Assembly (NCBI RefSeq): GCF_001659605.2
Contig: NC_035173.2
Location: forward strand, 12,764,206 to 12,828,205
Direction of reading: 5' to 3'
DNA: 64,000 bases
From: Manihot esculenta
Taxonomy: Eukaryota; Streptophyta; Magnoliopsida; Malpighiales; Euphorbiaceae
How positions within the stretch are numbered: position 1 is the first letter of the stretch; every line of letters starts with the position of its first letter. Positions 33,661 to 46,079 of this stretch are shown here, in pieces. A program made the translations under genes and the position numbers. The notes under the pieces are model-generated. The model was not told the DNA's origin and searched no databases. It was given only the letters and a program-made list of their open reading frames with translations.

Positions 33661-33939
33661 AAATAAAATTTTAATATATATATTTATTTATTTTTATTTT
33701 ATATATATATATATTATAATAAATAAACTTAGTAAATATGATTTATCACCGCATAATACATTATTTACATTAGTACAATTCAATTTTAATATTATATTTC
33801 TAATCAATTATATTATTTTTTCAAGTAAAATATTTATTAATCAGTAATTGCACTTTCTCTTTTTTTTTAAAAAAATATTTAAATATAAATATTTCAAATG
33901 GTGCACAGTAATCTCTACATTTTTTTTAAAGGATAAGAA

Positions 33940-34330
33940 AATTTCAATTCAAAGAGAACAGAGAACAATGTGAGAATGAGGGACATCGATCCAAACTCTT
34001 TTACTTGATTCAGAATGAGCCGATGTTGATAAAATATGAGCGACATTATTCGCAGATTTATGAACAAAAATACACTTTGCTTTCTCATAACTAAATAGAA
34101 ACAGTTTACAATCTTGAATTAAAAGGTCAAAAGATGATAAATCATCTAATAAAACATAATTAACTGATATCACAAATACCTGAGCATCCAATTCGAAAGG
34201 GACTCAATCCCATCCACACTCTTTAATCCAGCTCAATACTTTTTCCGAAATGTCATAATTTCAGCACACTTTGAATCCATTTAACTATAAAAAGAGTATG
34301 CTCTAGCTGCCACAAAACTCCCTATCATCA
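33940..34330 (-). pseudogene. LINE-type RNase H (RVT_3) relic
   Basis: On the minus strand the segment 34191-33949 reads DDLSSFDLLIQDCKLFLFSY, then KCIFVHKSANNVAHILS and, in the same order as the C-terminal RNase H domain of plant non-LTR retrotransposons, ends WIDVPHSH. A more decayed upstream part runs to about 34330. Frames are broken and no other LINE domains are nearby. Confidence 0.6.
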
Positions 34331-35500
34331 TTCTCTACATTTAAATACTCGGCGCAAATACTAATGTGAACCTAGTTATATCAATCCTATATATATATTT
34401 TTGATTTTTTTCTATTACTATAGAAATTAATTTTCTTTTATAAAATTACAGTTTACGCTAAACTTAAAAAAACATTTTATATTTTAAAAATATTAATTAT
34501 ACATACCCACTCAAATTTTTTAAAAAAATAATTAATTTGAAAAAAATAAAAGTTATTTTCAATATTATTTTAAATAATATAATATTTCTAATTAATAAAA
34601 TATTATATTTATTTCAGAAATAATATTAATAAATGTATTAAAAAATATAACAATTATAAAAGTAAAGTAAATAAATATATTAATTTTTTTATTATAATAA
34701 GTAAGAAAATATTAATTTTAAATAATTTAGATCAAAGTTAATTAATTGACCAACAATTTAAACTTGAGCTATAATTAACAAATATCGAAAGATTTTAAAT
34801 TTTTTATTATAAAACTTTTAACTAGCTCAATAATATCAAATAAAATATTAATATTTATTACATGTTATATTCACATCAACTATTCTTAATTTCAATCTTG
34901 ATCGTGAACTAAAATTAATATTAAAATTTTAAATTACATTAAAATTTATAAAAAATATAAATTAGCTAAAATTAAAAAAACAATAAAGTTTTAAATTTTT
35001 ACAACATTTAAACTTTATATATATTATAGAAATTATTAAAAATGGTGTTAAATAAAATAAGTTTTAAAATAAAAGGAAAGCACCACAGTAAATTTTATTA
35101 TTTATAAAGTCCATCAGCTATTTTTATCTTATAAAATAGAATTTACATGGACTCACAGATTTAGTTTGGTGATAAATACATCTGAATAAATATGAGAAAT
35201 CTCAAGTTATACTCTTTCAATCTGAAATTCCCAGTTTAAAAAAAAAAATAGAACTTACAAGTCCAAAAAAAATTATAAACAAATCAACTTTTTTTTAAAA
35301 CTTATAAGCAGATCTAAGACAAACACCCCTTATACAGTCCCTTCCCCACAGATGCATTATTCATCTGCAACTGCAAATGCAATCTGTTAGGAAGGTTCCA
35401 TTATACATGCATGTATATATCCCTTTTATTTATGTATGTATGGATAATGTGTAAATGAACAAAATTTATAAGGGTGTGTAATCTATGTACAATCAGTGAG
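34331..35500. other. AT-rich spacer 3' of ferrochelatase
   Basis: Very AT-rich without a recognisable gene or element. The last part (about 35300-35500) is probably the ferrochelatase 3' UTR and polyadenylation region on the minus strand. Confidence 0.5.
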
Positions 35501-38500
35501 TCAATGAAACAAGGGCAATATACCCCACTGGCGAAGGAAGCCCTCCCCGGTGGTGACTTCAAGTACCAGTAGAACAAGAACAGCCAACATAGCCGCTCTT
35601 CCATTCCAAGTTTCTGCACTTCTTGTCCAACCCCACTCCCACACTGTCACAGGCGGTGGTAACTCCCTCCTCTTTGAATCATATGTCGCCAGCAGCTCCT
35701 CCACGCTCCCCAGTGGAACTAAAGACTGCACCACCATTGCAAACACCACCCATTACACAATTTGAAGTGCTAAAAATTGGACCATCACTCAAAAACAAAA
35801 TAAGAGAAAACTTCATGTAATATGGCATGAAAGAACTAAAGCATTACTTGTTAACCTGCGCTGGCTTTCACATTCTATTGGAAATGAATTGAATATTCAG
35901 AATACCCTACACCCGAGCTACATGAAGGGTCCAACATTCCAACTTTGTATTTCCTTCTTCAATATACAGTATAAAATTTAATTTTATAATAGGGGATGAG
36001 TTGACTGAAAGGAGATAAGCTGACTGTAATAGGCACAAAGTGGCAGAGCAGTTATTCTGTTGCAACTAACAGGTAGGAATTAGTATAAATAGGAGGGTTG
36101 TCCTTGAATTGGGTGATTCCAAAAAGCTAATAACAAATGCAGAATTCCACCTTTCTCTATTCTTCTATTCCTTCTCTCTTTTCTTTCTCTATCTCCTCTC
36201 TAATTTCTGTTCTTTTCTGTGAGCAAGAACCTGGTTTTGTAACAGTCATAGCACAAATTGTTTGGCTATTAACTGTTTAGAAATCTGTAACAGTAGTTAT
36301 ATATATTTTCTCCTTAGTTTCTAAGGCTATGGATGACTACATGAAACATCTACACTTGTGGGCTCTAGGGAGGATTGATGTACACAGCCTTATACCCACC
36401 TTATATAGAGGCTGTTTTCATGACTCAAACTGGTAACTTGAATCCATGACCTCCAGGCCATAAATGGAGTAAATTTACAATTACTTTAAAACCACCCTCG
36501 TAATTTCTAAAGCTACAATAAAACTAAATATTTTCAAATGCAAGGAAGAAAAATGGCACCTGTAGTGTACCATATGCAGCTCAAATTTAGTGGTGCTTGC
36601 AGGAATAGTTGAGCATAAATCAGACTAAGCCTGTAAATGAAGCTATCTCTTGCCTGCTCTAAGTGCAAAGCTATGGGAATAGGTTATAGAAGGATTCTTA
36701 GAAAAATCTCAGCAAAAAACACTAGTAGTTATTTTGCTTTGAGGAACTATAATGATGGGAAGAAAAATATGTAATTCTTCTCAATTGTAGAAAACATAAA
36801 TATGTATGTTGACCAACAAAAACATATTGGAGTCAAGAGAGAATCGATCAGCAAGGTGAAATACAAATGCGTGCACAAAAAAAAGGCACCCATACATATA
36901 AAAAGAATGTGAGCGCACAGCATTCAACATAATCTATAATGTTCCACTAGCATCAATAAGTTGATGGTAATACCCACAAACAGAAAACTTCACATCTCAA
37001 TTCACTCGAAATTTTATGAAAGCTAGCATGAGTACCTGTCGAGCTTCAAGATTTGAGACTGCCATAGCTCCAACATATGGAAGAGATTCAATTACAGCAT
37101 CTGCCAAATCTGAAATGAAGGTTGGTTCACATCCTAATGCTGGTACACGTCCCCACTTTTCAATGCCAGACTTAAGAGCCAACTCTTTATACTCGACATC
37201 AATTTCTTCAAGGGTTTCAATATGCTCACTAACAAAGCTGTGAATTAGAAATCAAAATTTTAGAAATAACTCATGTTTCATCAACCAAAATCAAACACGA
37301 GTTAACAAGAATAAACTTGCATCACATATCCAGCTACCTCAAGTAACAAATCCAAAGAAGCATCATGCCAACATGATAACCGACAAAATCAAATACCTAA
37401 TAGGAACAGCAAGAAGATTCTTCACCCCTTTTCTTCCAAGTTCCATGATTGTCTCATCAGTATAGGGCTTTAACCATTCCACGGGTCCAACTCTACTCTG
37501 TAAGAATATTCAGACTATATTAAGTGACTCACCATAATGCAATAAGAAAAATAAAAATCTGGAGGAAAAGAATGGGAAAAGAAAGGGGAGTGGAGGGCCT
37601 CTTTGTATCATAGTATAACTTTAGATAATTATTTCATCATACTACGGTCAATATCAATTAATGCAATCCCATTCATTTAAAGAAAAACCACTAGTGGTCT
37701 GATCTCTTAGAATTCCACCTGGAATTTACATATCAACTCCATAGGATTACAGACGCTATGATAAAATTGTGCATGTTCCTAATATGTCTTGAGTCCAAGA
37801 TTGAGGTATGGTTCTATGAACGTGTGGCTATGTCTATGCAGTTTTGAATTAAATCAACTCCGAAGGATTACACAATGGTATGGTTAAGAGTTTCAATTAA
37901 TTTTGATTGTTCGATTCATTCGGTTCAGTTTTGTGCATGAAAAAATGAAAAAGAAAAATGAATTGAATCAAAATTATATACAATCCTATTCCTTAGTTAC
38001 ATGTTTAAGAGATTCCTTCATTCATCTTCCTCTCCACTCTCTCAAAAGAAATGACCGACCAGAGTATTATCTCCCTTACTCATCCTCCCTACTCTCTCAA
38101 ATAAAACCAACTTAGCTGTTGCTTTCTCTCCATACTCAATTGCCTTCATCCTTCTCCTTTCTTACACGACGAGATACTCAACCTCTTCTTCTTATTATTC
38201 TTATTCATCTTCATGCATTCAAACGAGAGTGAGTTGTTGTCGTTCTTCTCCAGATTCACCGTTCCACAGTTCTCCAAATTTGTTGTTCTCCTTCATATTC
38301 ATGTGGCTCATGTGTAAGAAGTGGCAAAGGGGGAGTTGTTTGGACTTATTTAAGATTTTGTCACTGAGAAGGGATTTGTTAAGTCTAGATCCACTTGTGA
38401 CTTCATACCTCCAGATTTGCATGTATCTGCCTCCGGATTTTCCATCTCTAGATTTGTCAAGTATGTACTTAAAGTCGGTTTGGTTCAATTCTCTAAAATA

Positions 38501-41500
38501 TGTGATTCGATTTTTCATTTTCTGATTTCAATTCAATTTCAAACTGATCCTACTGAATCCTCTCCCCTACTCGTGGCATGAATAAAGGATTGAGAATTTC
38601 CTCTCTTTTTTCCGACCTCTGGTGAAATAAATCAGGGTTCATTAGGCATAAGTTTGGTCGCTTAATGCAAGGACTCAAATCTTTTTGTAAAAACATTTTA
38701 CTTTTCTTTTATTCATGGGTTACCCTTTCTTAAATATTAGGGATGTTCTGTTCTAATTCTAGTAAGATTCTAGCGAAGATCCGAGACCGGAACCAATTCT
38801 CTAATTCTTTCATTTTTAAGAATCAGAATTAGAATCAAATTTCGGTACATAGCTTCCGGTCTTATTCAATTCCATTTCAACTTTAGTTTTAGTTTCAATC
38901 ATAATCAAATCTTGATTATTGCACGTTATATTACAATATTATTATGTTTATTTTAAAATAATAAATAAATAACATCAAAACAATAACAAAAATAACAATA
39001 CTATCATTTAAACAATAATAATATTAGTATTAAAAATATATTATATATAATTCGTAGTGAGAATGCTATGAGACATGTTAAAATCAAAAACTAAATCATA
39101 TTTTAGCACGGATTTTTTTTTAATTATAGAAAAAAATTTTAGATATATTTTTTATCTTAAGAGAAATGGGTTTGATTATCTTTTATTGGAAGAAATTATT
39201 AAACTTATTAATAATAGTTAAATTCACAATTGCATACTCAATGTTTAAGAAAAGAATTAAATCATTCTTATTTTTTAGAAAATAAAATAAAATAAAATTC
39301 AAACCTTCTATTATATTCTAATCCCTTATATTTAAGTAGAATAACATTTTATTGTCTATTTTTTAGAAGAATAACATTTTAATCTCTTGTATTTACTTTT
39401 CTTATAAATTAAAAATTAAATTTATCAAAAAATTTAAGGACTACAATACTGTTTAAAGCAAAATCTTACAGATTGAGCATGTGATATTTTAATTGTACAA
39501 GGCGTTTTAAGATAAAAAAATTGAGCCATAATTATGTTTACAATAAAAATGACAAGAATTAAAATTCATTTTATTAAAAAATAGGGGTTCAATATGATTT
39601 ACGTTTTGCTTTTATATAAAAGATTATTGTACTCCTAATGTTTAAAAATATTTCAAAAGTTCAATGCTCTCATTGGCTAATATGGATCTACCACTACTAA
39701 AAAAAATAATGGAAAATATGAGTATGTTGTTTACTGACTGGGTTTGAGAAAATTTTGGGAAGATTTGGCTGCTTATGCATTAAATCATGTAGAGTTTGGA
39801 AAATTACAGAAATACTCCTACAGATTTTTTGAATTTTCAGGGGAGGCCTATGACCTCCCTTAGCCCTAGTGTCTATCCGCCCTCATTTACAGACTTCACT
39901 AAATATCAGCAACATGAACCTGTTATCAGAAATTCTGCTTGTTCAATGCTATCAAAAACTATTTTTAAATGTCTAAATGCACACCTCACGGTCAATTTTG
40001 TAACTTAATTGAGGAAAATGTTATATAGTTTCTAGGTCGAGTCCTTACACTTCAGGGTTAAAATGATCTTAAATGAGTTTTTGTTTTAATTTATTTCTAT
40101 GAGACAATGATAGTAAATTGATTTTAAAATTCCTATGATTTAAGAGCAGTTTGGTCATTTTTAATAGAGTTTACGTAACCAGCAATACCCAAATGAGACC
40201 TTGACAAGTCCCAATTCCCAATTGTGTGTGGAAAATTCCAAGACAAGATACTATGCTAGCTATAAAGTACAAAACTTTCTTCCAGAATAGCAATCATCAT
40301 AAAAGAAAGAGCACTTAGTGATCACCATTTTGGTTTTCATCCATGTATTTTTCCAGTTCAAGCCACAAACAGATAGGATTAAATCACACTACCATGTAAT
40401 TAATAAAGATATTAAGGTCTCAGCTTAATGGAGACCGTCTTAGGTTCAATCTGCATCTATTTTGTTTCAGAACCACAAGAAGACACACCACATCAGTGAG
40501 AAACTTTGCTTAATGATGACTTTTGGTTTTCATTTACAAATTTTTTTCAGTTAAAATCCACAGAAGGAATGAAGGATTAAGTCATACTATTGTGTCATTG
40601 ACAAACGTTTTATATGCAACTGATTAAGGACCCCACTTAATCATGGTCATCTGGGTTTCAGTGAGCATCTATTTTTGTTAGCTTGGAACCACGAGAAGAC
40701 ACACAACACCATAAAGAAAGAGAACATAGAGGTACCTGATATGCAAGAGTGTATGAGTTAGTGATTTTTCTCTTTTCTAGCTCTTCCATTATCAAATCCA
40801 CACATTCCTCCATCTCTGCTTTGTATGGATCACCAGCCTCTTCCACGTATGCAAGTGGCACCCCATGAGCACTGAAAAATATCACAACCTGCAGAAACCA
40901 TTCTCAATTATTCTGGCAAAAATAGTGGGATAAACAAAAGTTTGAAGCACTTAACATGAGCTTCAATTCCTCATTTAAAGGTGTAACGGCCATTATTTTT
41001 CCAGCTGATAATCTTTGACAAATAAAATGAGCTTCAACTCCTAAAATTCCTTTAGTTACTCACCATGAATTTACTATTGGTGGCCAATCAGGGATCAGAA
41101 TTTAGAAGCACTTAATCAGAGTCTAAGGGAAGTATTTTACTGGCCTCGAATGCAAAATCAGTGACAGAGGGGGTCCTAAGTTCTAACATGTGATTTTTGT
41201 AGGAGGTGCAAATCGAAGTCCTGTGCATGCCCACAATCAGCACAACATCTGCCCATTCCATCACAAGCTTGGCAATTCATATCCACTAGATTCCATTGAC
41301 AAACTACTTATGTTCCATGTGCTTGACTCAATTCTGGTGGTGGCAAGTGGAACATAGATTCACCAAGTCATGCTCACCTTTTTTTCCCTATATCTCATCC
41401 TTATTCAGCTGCTATGGCTTCCAATCTTTTCATGGAAGGCTGTTTAAATTGCATGGGTTACCACAAATAATAATTTCTGACACATGGATTATTCACAGGT

Positions 41501-44500
41501 CAATTGTGGCAAGAACTCTGCAAGCTCCTCGGCGCTAAACTTCAGATCAGCACAGCCTGTCACACAGACTGATGGCCAAACTGAAAGGGTGAATAGATGT
41601 CTAAAAGCCTATTTGTGATACATGGAGCTTTGCTCAACCCTGCCGGCTAAGTGGTTGTACTTGGCATAATGGTGATATAAGTACAACACCAGCTCTCGTA
41701 CTACTAGAAACAATGATACTTGTCTAGGCAAAACCTTTGAAATGATACCTTTATTTCCATGTCTCCCGGCTACTTTATCATCCACTTTAATTCCATGTTT
41801 CAGAAAAATATATACATGAATCCTTTGAATTTCAGGCCGTTACAAACAAGGGTCAGAGATAGAATCTGCCTAGAAATAGAAAGGAATAGACAGAACAAAC
41901 TAAACAGCCTGTAACAGCTCCTGCAACTAGCATACTACTTTGCTTTCAATGAAAGATCACTATCTAACTCTTATTCTCACTTCTCAGTCACTTCTGCTTC
42001 AGCAAACCTCACCCATGAGAACCTTTTTGTCCCCAAGAAGGTTTGAAGCCTGGAAACTGAGCTTGTTGGAATAATAATTTTCCCTGGTAGCATCCTATAT
42101 CCGAAACTACTTGCAGACTGTTTTAATCAATCCAGAAATAAGCATGCCAACCAGCAACAAAACCCTGGCTTGTATCATCTTGTTCGAGAAGAGTCAGCAC
42201 AATCAGCCAACTAGCATTAGGTAGTTACTGTTTGTCGTATAGCAAACTACAATATATAAAGATACAATTGTAGAGAAGGAATTCATTGATTGACTACCAG
42301 AGAACTTGCTATTTTTCACCCTCAATTCTTCTCTTTGATCTTCTGTCTTCTTTTCCGACTCTCATCTCCCTTAATTCTACAGAACTAGTTTTTGGTCCTA
42401 AGGTCCACCAATGTACAGTTTATCAAATAATAACACCTACTATGCTAGAACTAATGAAAATGTTCAACAACCATCTCTGAGAAACATTATTTGACAAATA
42501 CTTCAATGTAAATTTTATCCAAAAACAACATCCATGATGCTAGAATTGATGAAAACTCTAAAGAAGAATAAGAGCACATGGAGTCTCTCTTCTTGGAAAG
42601 TCAACTTAAATAAGAGTATAGAAAAATGAGGTGGGAAAGTAAGGCCCTCAACAAGCTAGGATAGAGATCATAATTCTACATCTTTCCATGGCCATTTTTC
42701 AACTTTAGAAAATTAATTGAGCATGGTCTTTAGGAGGCGACCTTTATGCAATAAGCTGCTCATAACTCATTCATTACTTATTTTTCAACAAAAAAAAAAC
42801 TCATTCACTTTGCTATGTTCTTCTCTATTTCACTTGATCAAAGAAAGGAAACATGTTCTAGGACATTTTTCAACTTTCAAAGTAATTTGAGCAATGCCTC
42901 ATGATTGTTCTCATAAGTAGTTTTTTCTTCAAAGAGCTAGTTACTTTCTCGTTTTCTTTTTTTTTTTTCCTTTTTTGTCTGAAAAAACAGTTATATATTC
43001 AAATAAGAAGAAAGAGTCAATCACTTGAATATGGAACAGCAAAAACAAATTTGATCAACAAGATACTATGGACACATTAAAAGAGGTTGTACCTTCTCAG
43101 GACAGTCAAATGTGTTTAATTCCTTTTCAATTAAATTTGTCATGGCTTTTATGTACCCTTCACGCTGGTACCAAGAAGGTATCACTGTGTGTTGCATGTT
43201 GACAAGATATTCATCTTCTCTGGTGAACCATCAGAAGATATTAATTTGTGACAAAAGTTTAAAATTTCATATAGTGACATTGTATGTACTTTGCACTCAC
43301 CGGAATATACTCTCTAAGAGACGAAGGCTTGAACCACTAGTTGATATTGAGAACTGTGGATAAAGTGGAAGCACAACAAGCTTTGTGATCCCATCTCTTT
43401 TTATCTAACCACAAAAATAGACAATCTAGCAATTAGATCCATAATCTTCATTTAATCAATGAATTCAGATATTGATAGATGGCAACAACCAAAAGCACTT
43501 ATTACCAAGACAAGCGACAACCTAGTGCTATTGACATTGCAGAAGAGATCAAGGCAATCGTAACAACCAAATTTAGTATTTTACTGATGAAGTAAGCAAA
43601 AAAGGGTTATTAGTACAGGAATATGGAGAAATGAAGTAGCACAATTCATTCATAAACCCACTGGTATCTAGCAATTCAATTATATACCAAAAGCCTATCC
43701 AAGGAAATGCCTAACAACTAACCATGCAAGCGATAAGTTCTAAATTCACAATTACATATACATATATTTATAAAAGAGAATCTTTGAAACAGCATCTGCA
43801 ACATGAATAACAACAGAATAATGAAACCACAAAATTAACAACTTTAAGCCTCTTAACCATTGAATGTTACCAAGAAATCTTGAATATTAGACTGATGAAA
43901 TGCCAAACAGAGTACCTGTTCAATGGCTTCTTCAGTGAATGGGTGCCAATATCGCATACCAACATATACCTTTGCTGGCACTTGCTTTTCCCAAAGAGAC
44001 TTCTTCAATTCCTCAGCCTAAATAAGTAAGAAAATAGCAAAGGAGAGGATAAGGAAAGAAAAGAAAAGATCAACAAAAAGAAAAAGCAACCTTTAGCAGA
44101 ATTTTTGTGTATGGCTAAGCCTTCCTATCAGCCAATGCAATATGCTACTATTCAATTCATATTAAGCTTCTACAAACTCCGGCCAATAGGAGAAAATTTA
44201 AGCCACAAAATGAATTAAAGTCAATTTATAGCCATAAGGAAGAATGTTGTACCTGTGCATCAGTTATCTGCCGTAGAGGTGAACCACCACCAATTGAAGC
44301 ATAGCCTTCTTTGCTCTTGGGTGCCCTTACAACAGATATGAATTGTGCCAAGGGCTTTTGAAGAAAACGAAACAATCTTGGCAGGCGAATGATGTCCTGA
44401 GTTATTAGGTAAAAAGTTAACTAAATGAAACTTGATGCTCAATAGAACCTATAAGGTGTAAGCATTCATAAACAGATCCACTTTCATCTGGGTAAAAAGT

Positions 44501-45345
44501 CCATTGAACATAAGCATTTATTCCAAAGCCTACAGATGATAAACCATGTGCCAAATGAAAACTAAGTTACCCAAGTAGTTCAGAAATCAAATGCAAAATT
44601 AGGACTATCCTTACCGGGTCAGCAAAAAGATTAAAGAGGAAAGGCTGCACATCTTCAAGAGTCTCCGGACCTCCAAGATTGAGCAATAAAACTCCTATCC
44701 TCTCATCACCAGTGAGAGGTGCAGTGGAGATATTTTGAGATTTGGAAGTCACCACTGATCCCAAAGGCAGCATCCACTTATTCAGCTGTTGCTTAGACGA
44801 TCCCAAAGAAGAATTATACTTCGAGAGATTAGTGAAACAGCAGATCCTCTGAGGGGTACAAATTGCCTGCGGCAACAACCTATGGGAGCAAATAACAATC
44901 ATATTATGAAACTAAAAACAGAACCAATTTTCAAACAGCTAACCCTCTATTTGGACAGGAGTTTTTTAAAGTAAGACAAGATTTTTCAAGGTTTAAAACC
45001 TTGAATGAGCAAGGTTTTTGAAACTAAGTTTTCAGTAACTTTCAAAAATCTCAAATTTCAATCCTCCAAATTAGTGGGTAATAAACCTCCAAATATTTTA
45101 AAAACCTCTCTTCCTCCTAAACAATTGCAAAACTTTACCCTTTAAAACCATATTTAAAAAACGTTATTTTTCTTGGCCTGCTTCCAATCAGAGCGTAAGA
45201 CACCGCTCTTTCAAGAAAACAAATTATGGGCATCAGAGACTTACAGTGGGAACTTCGAATTGCGAGATGCAGCAGAACGAGAAACAAATGGACTCCGAGA
45301 AGCATACGAAGTTGTCGGTGCAACGTTCATTGCTCCACAATTCAT
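35501..45345 (-). CDS. FC2: Ferrochelatase-2, chloroplastic, with C-terminal LHC motif
   Basis: Inserts Fe2+ into protoporphyrin IX, the last step of heme synthesis, in the chloroplast. Ten coding exons on the minus strand: 45345-45245, 44879-44615, 44396-44253, 44017-43916, 43404-43301, 43219-43093, 40888-40736, 37497-37397, 37237-37036 and 35725-35501 (stop TGA). All borders are GT-AG and the phases agree, giving 507 residues. Seen: Ser/Arg-rich plastid transit peptide (exons 1-2), [20 protein letters not shown], the catalytic histidine motif FFSAHGVP (His near 289), YVEEAGDPY, and the conserved acidic [13 protein letters not shown]. The last exon encodes a chlorophyll a/b-binding-like motif (ETWNGRAAM, near residue 475) followed by a hydrophobic segment. 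That tail marks FC2 and is absent from FC1. The start ATG at 45345 is preferred; an upstream in-frame start cannot be excluded. Introns 6 (2.2 kb), 7 (3.2 kb) and 9 (1.3 kb) are long and hold repeat debris. No defect is seen. Confidence 0.95.
35990..36330 (+). repeat. LTR-like promoter sequence in ferrochelatase intron 9
   Basis: Contains a plus-strand TATA box (GTATAAATAGG, 36083-36093) followed by a pyrimidine-rich tract (about 36150-36215) and repeated CTGTAACAG-type phrases, as in the LTRs of plant retrotransposons. It is antisense to the host gene. No boundaries or target duplication were found. Confidence 0.3.
37501..40735 (-). other. Ferrochelatase intron 7: repeat-rich, no gene
   Basis: The 3.2-kb intron contains AT-rich DNA. 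A segment at about 37895-38530 has CGGTTCAGTTTT-like and inverse TTCAATTTC-like ends that may be a decayed hAT-type MITE. No coding sequence was supported, and the short ORFs at 38219-38525 are chance frames. Confidence 0.4.
41080..41660 (+). pseudogene. Gypsy integrase relic inside ferrochelatase intron 6
   Basis: The plus-strand translation, in broken frames, gives VFYWPRMQ, a [12 protein letters not shown] zinc-region remnant, [13 protein letters not shown], then STAYH-like and [17 protein letters not shown] at about 41560-41620. These are the zinc finger and catalytic-core motifs of a Ty3/gypsy integrase. Stops are frequent. It lies antisense to the host gene in the 2.2-kb intron 43092-40889. 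Confidence 0.75.
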
Positions 45346-45900
45346 TTTGGTGTACCGATTAACAAGAAGACCACCAACCAGCTTCAGTTCTCCACAATAA
45401 TGAACCTACCCAAGTTAAGAAATCACCTGATGCACCTGTATCTACACCTTTTTCTTCTTTTTTCAGTTTCACTTGTTCTAAAAGTGAGAACCCAGAAATG
45501 GATCACGACAAATAAGCAAAAAAAGAGAAGTAATAAGCTTCCTAAGGGAAATGAAAATGGGGTTGGAAGGAAGAAGAAGAAGAAGAAGATGTTCTCTTCC
45601 GCTTTTTGGGTATGAGAAAAAGATGAAGGATTAGCACATCGAAGAGTAGAACTGTAGAGGTTCTTTGCATTGAACAAAAGAGGGTGAAGGGACCCTGTGG
45701 AGTGGAGAGCGACTTATCACAAACTGGGAAAGACAGCCACTATTTTTACCTCTTGATATCTGCTTCCCCGTTCCTATTTTCCATTTTCTTTTTTCTTTTT
45801 TTTTCTTTTTTAGTTCACTGTCCACTCTACTTTTGGCTTTTCGTACATTATCCATACCGTGGGCCAAACCTCAAAATAACTCAAATATTTAAATACATAA
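45346..45900 (-). other. Ferrochelatase upstream region
   Basis: About 550 bp upstream of the FC2 ATG, probably containing the promoter and leader. A CTTCTTCTTCTTCTTCTTCC-type tract lies on the minus strand near 45569-45590. No confident TATA box was picked. Two short ORFs here are chance frames. Confidence 0.4.
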
Positions 45901-45918
45901 TAATAATAATAATAATTG
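45898..45918. repeat. TAA microsatellite
   Basis: A run of TAA/ATA trinucleotides (seven units or so) in AT-rich DNA upstream of FC2. Confidence 0.85.
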
Positions 45919-46079
45919 ATACTGAAATATTTAATACAATACTATACTAAAAAGTAAGAATTTCTTTTAATGTAAAAATAAGAATTGAAAAGGAAAAAAA
46001 ATCATACGTATATTTACACATGTCTATAAATAATTCATAAAACAACATTTTCGATTTTTTAAATGAACTTATATATATT

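Noticed and set aside
37895..38530. Possible hAT-type MITE in ferrochelatase intron 7
   Set aside because: CGGTTCAG-like ends are suggestive, but no clear terminal repeat or 8-bp duplication could be read.
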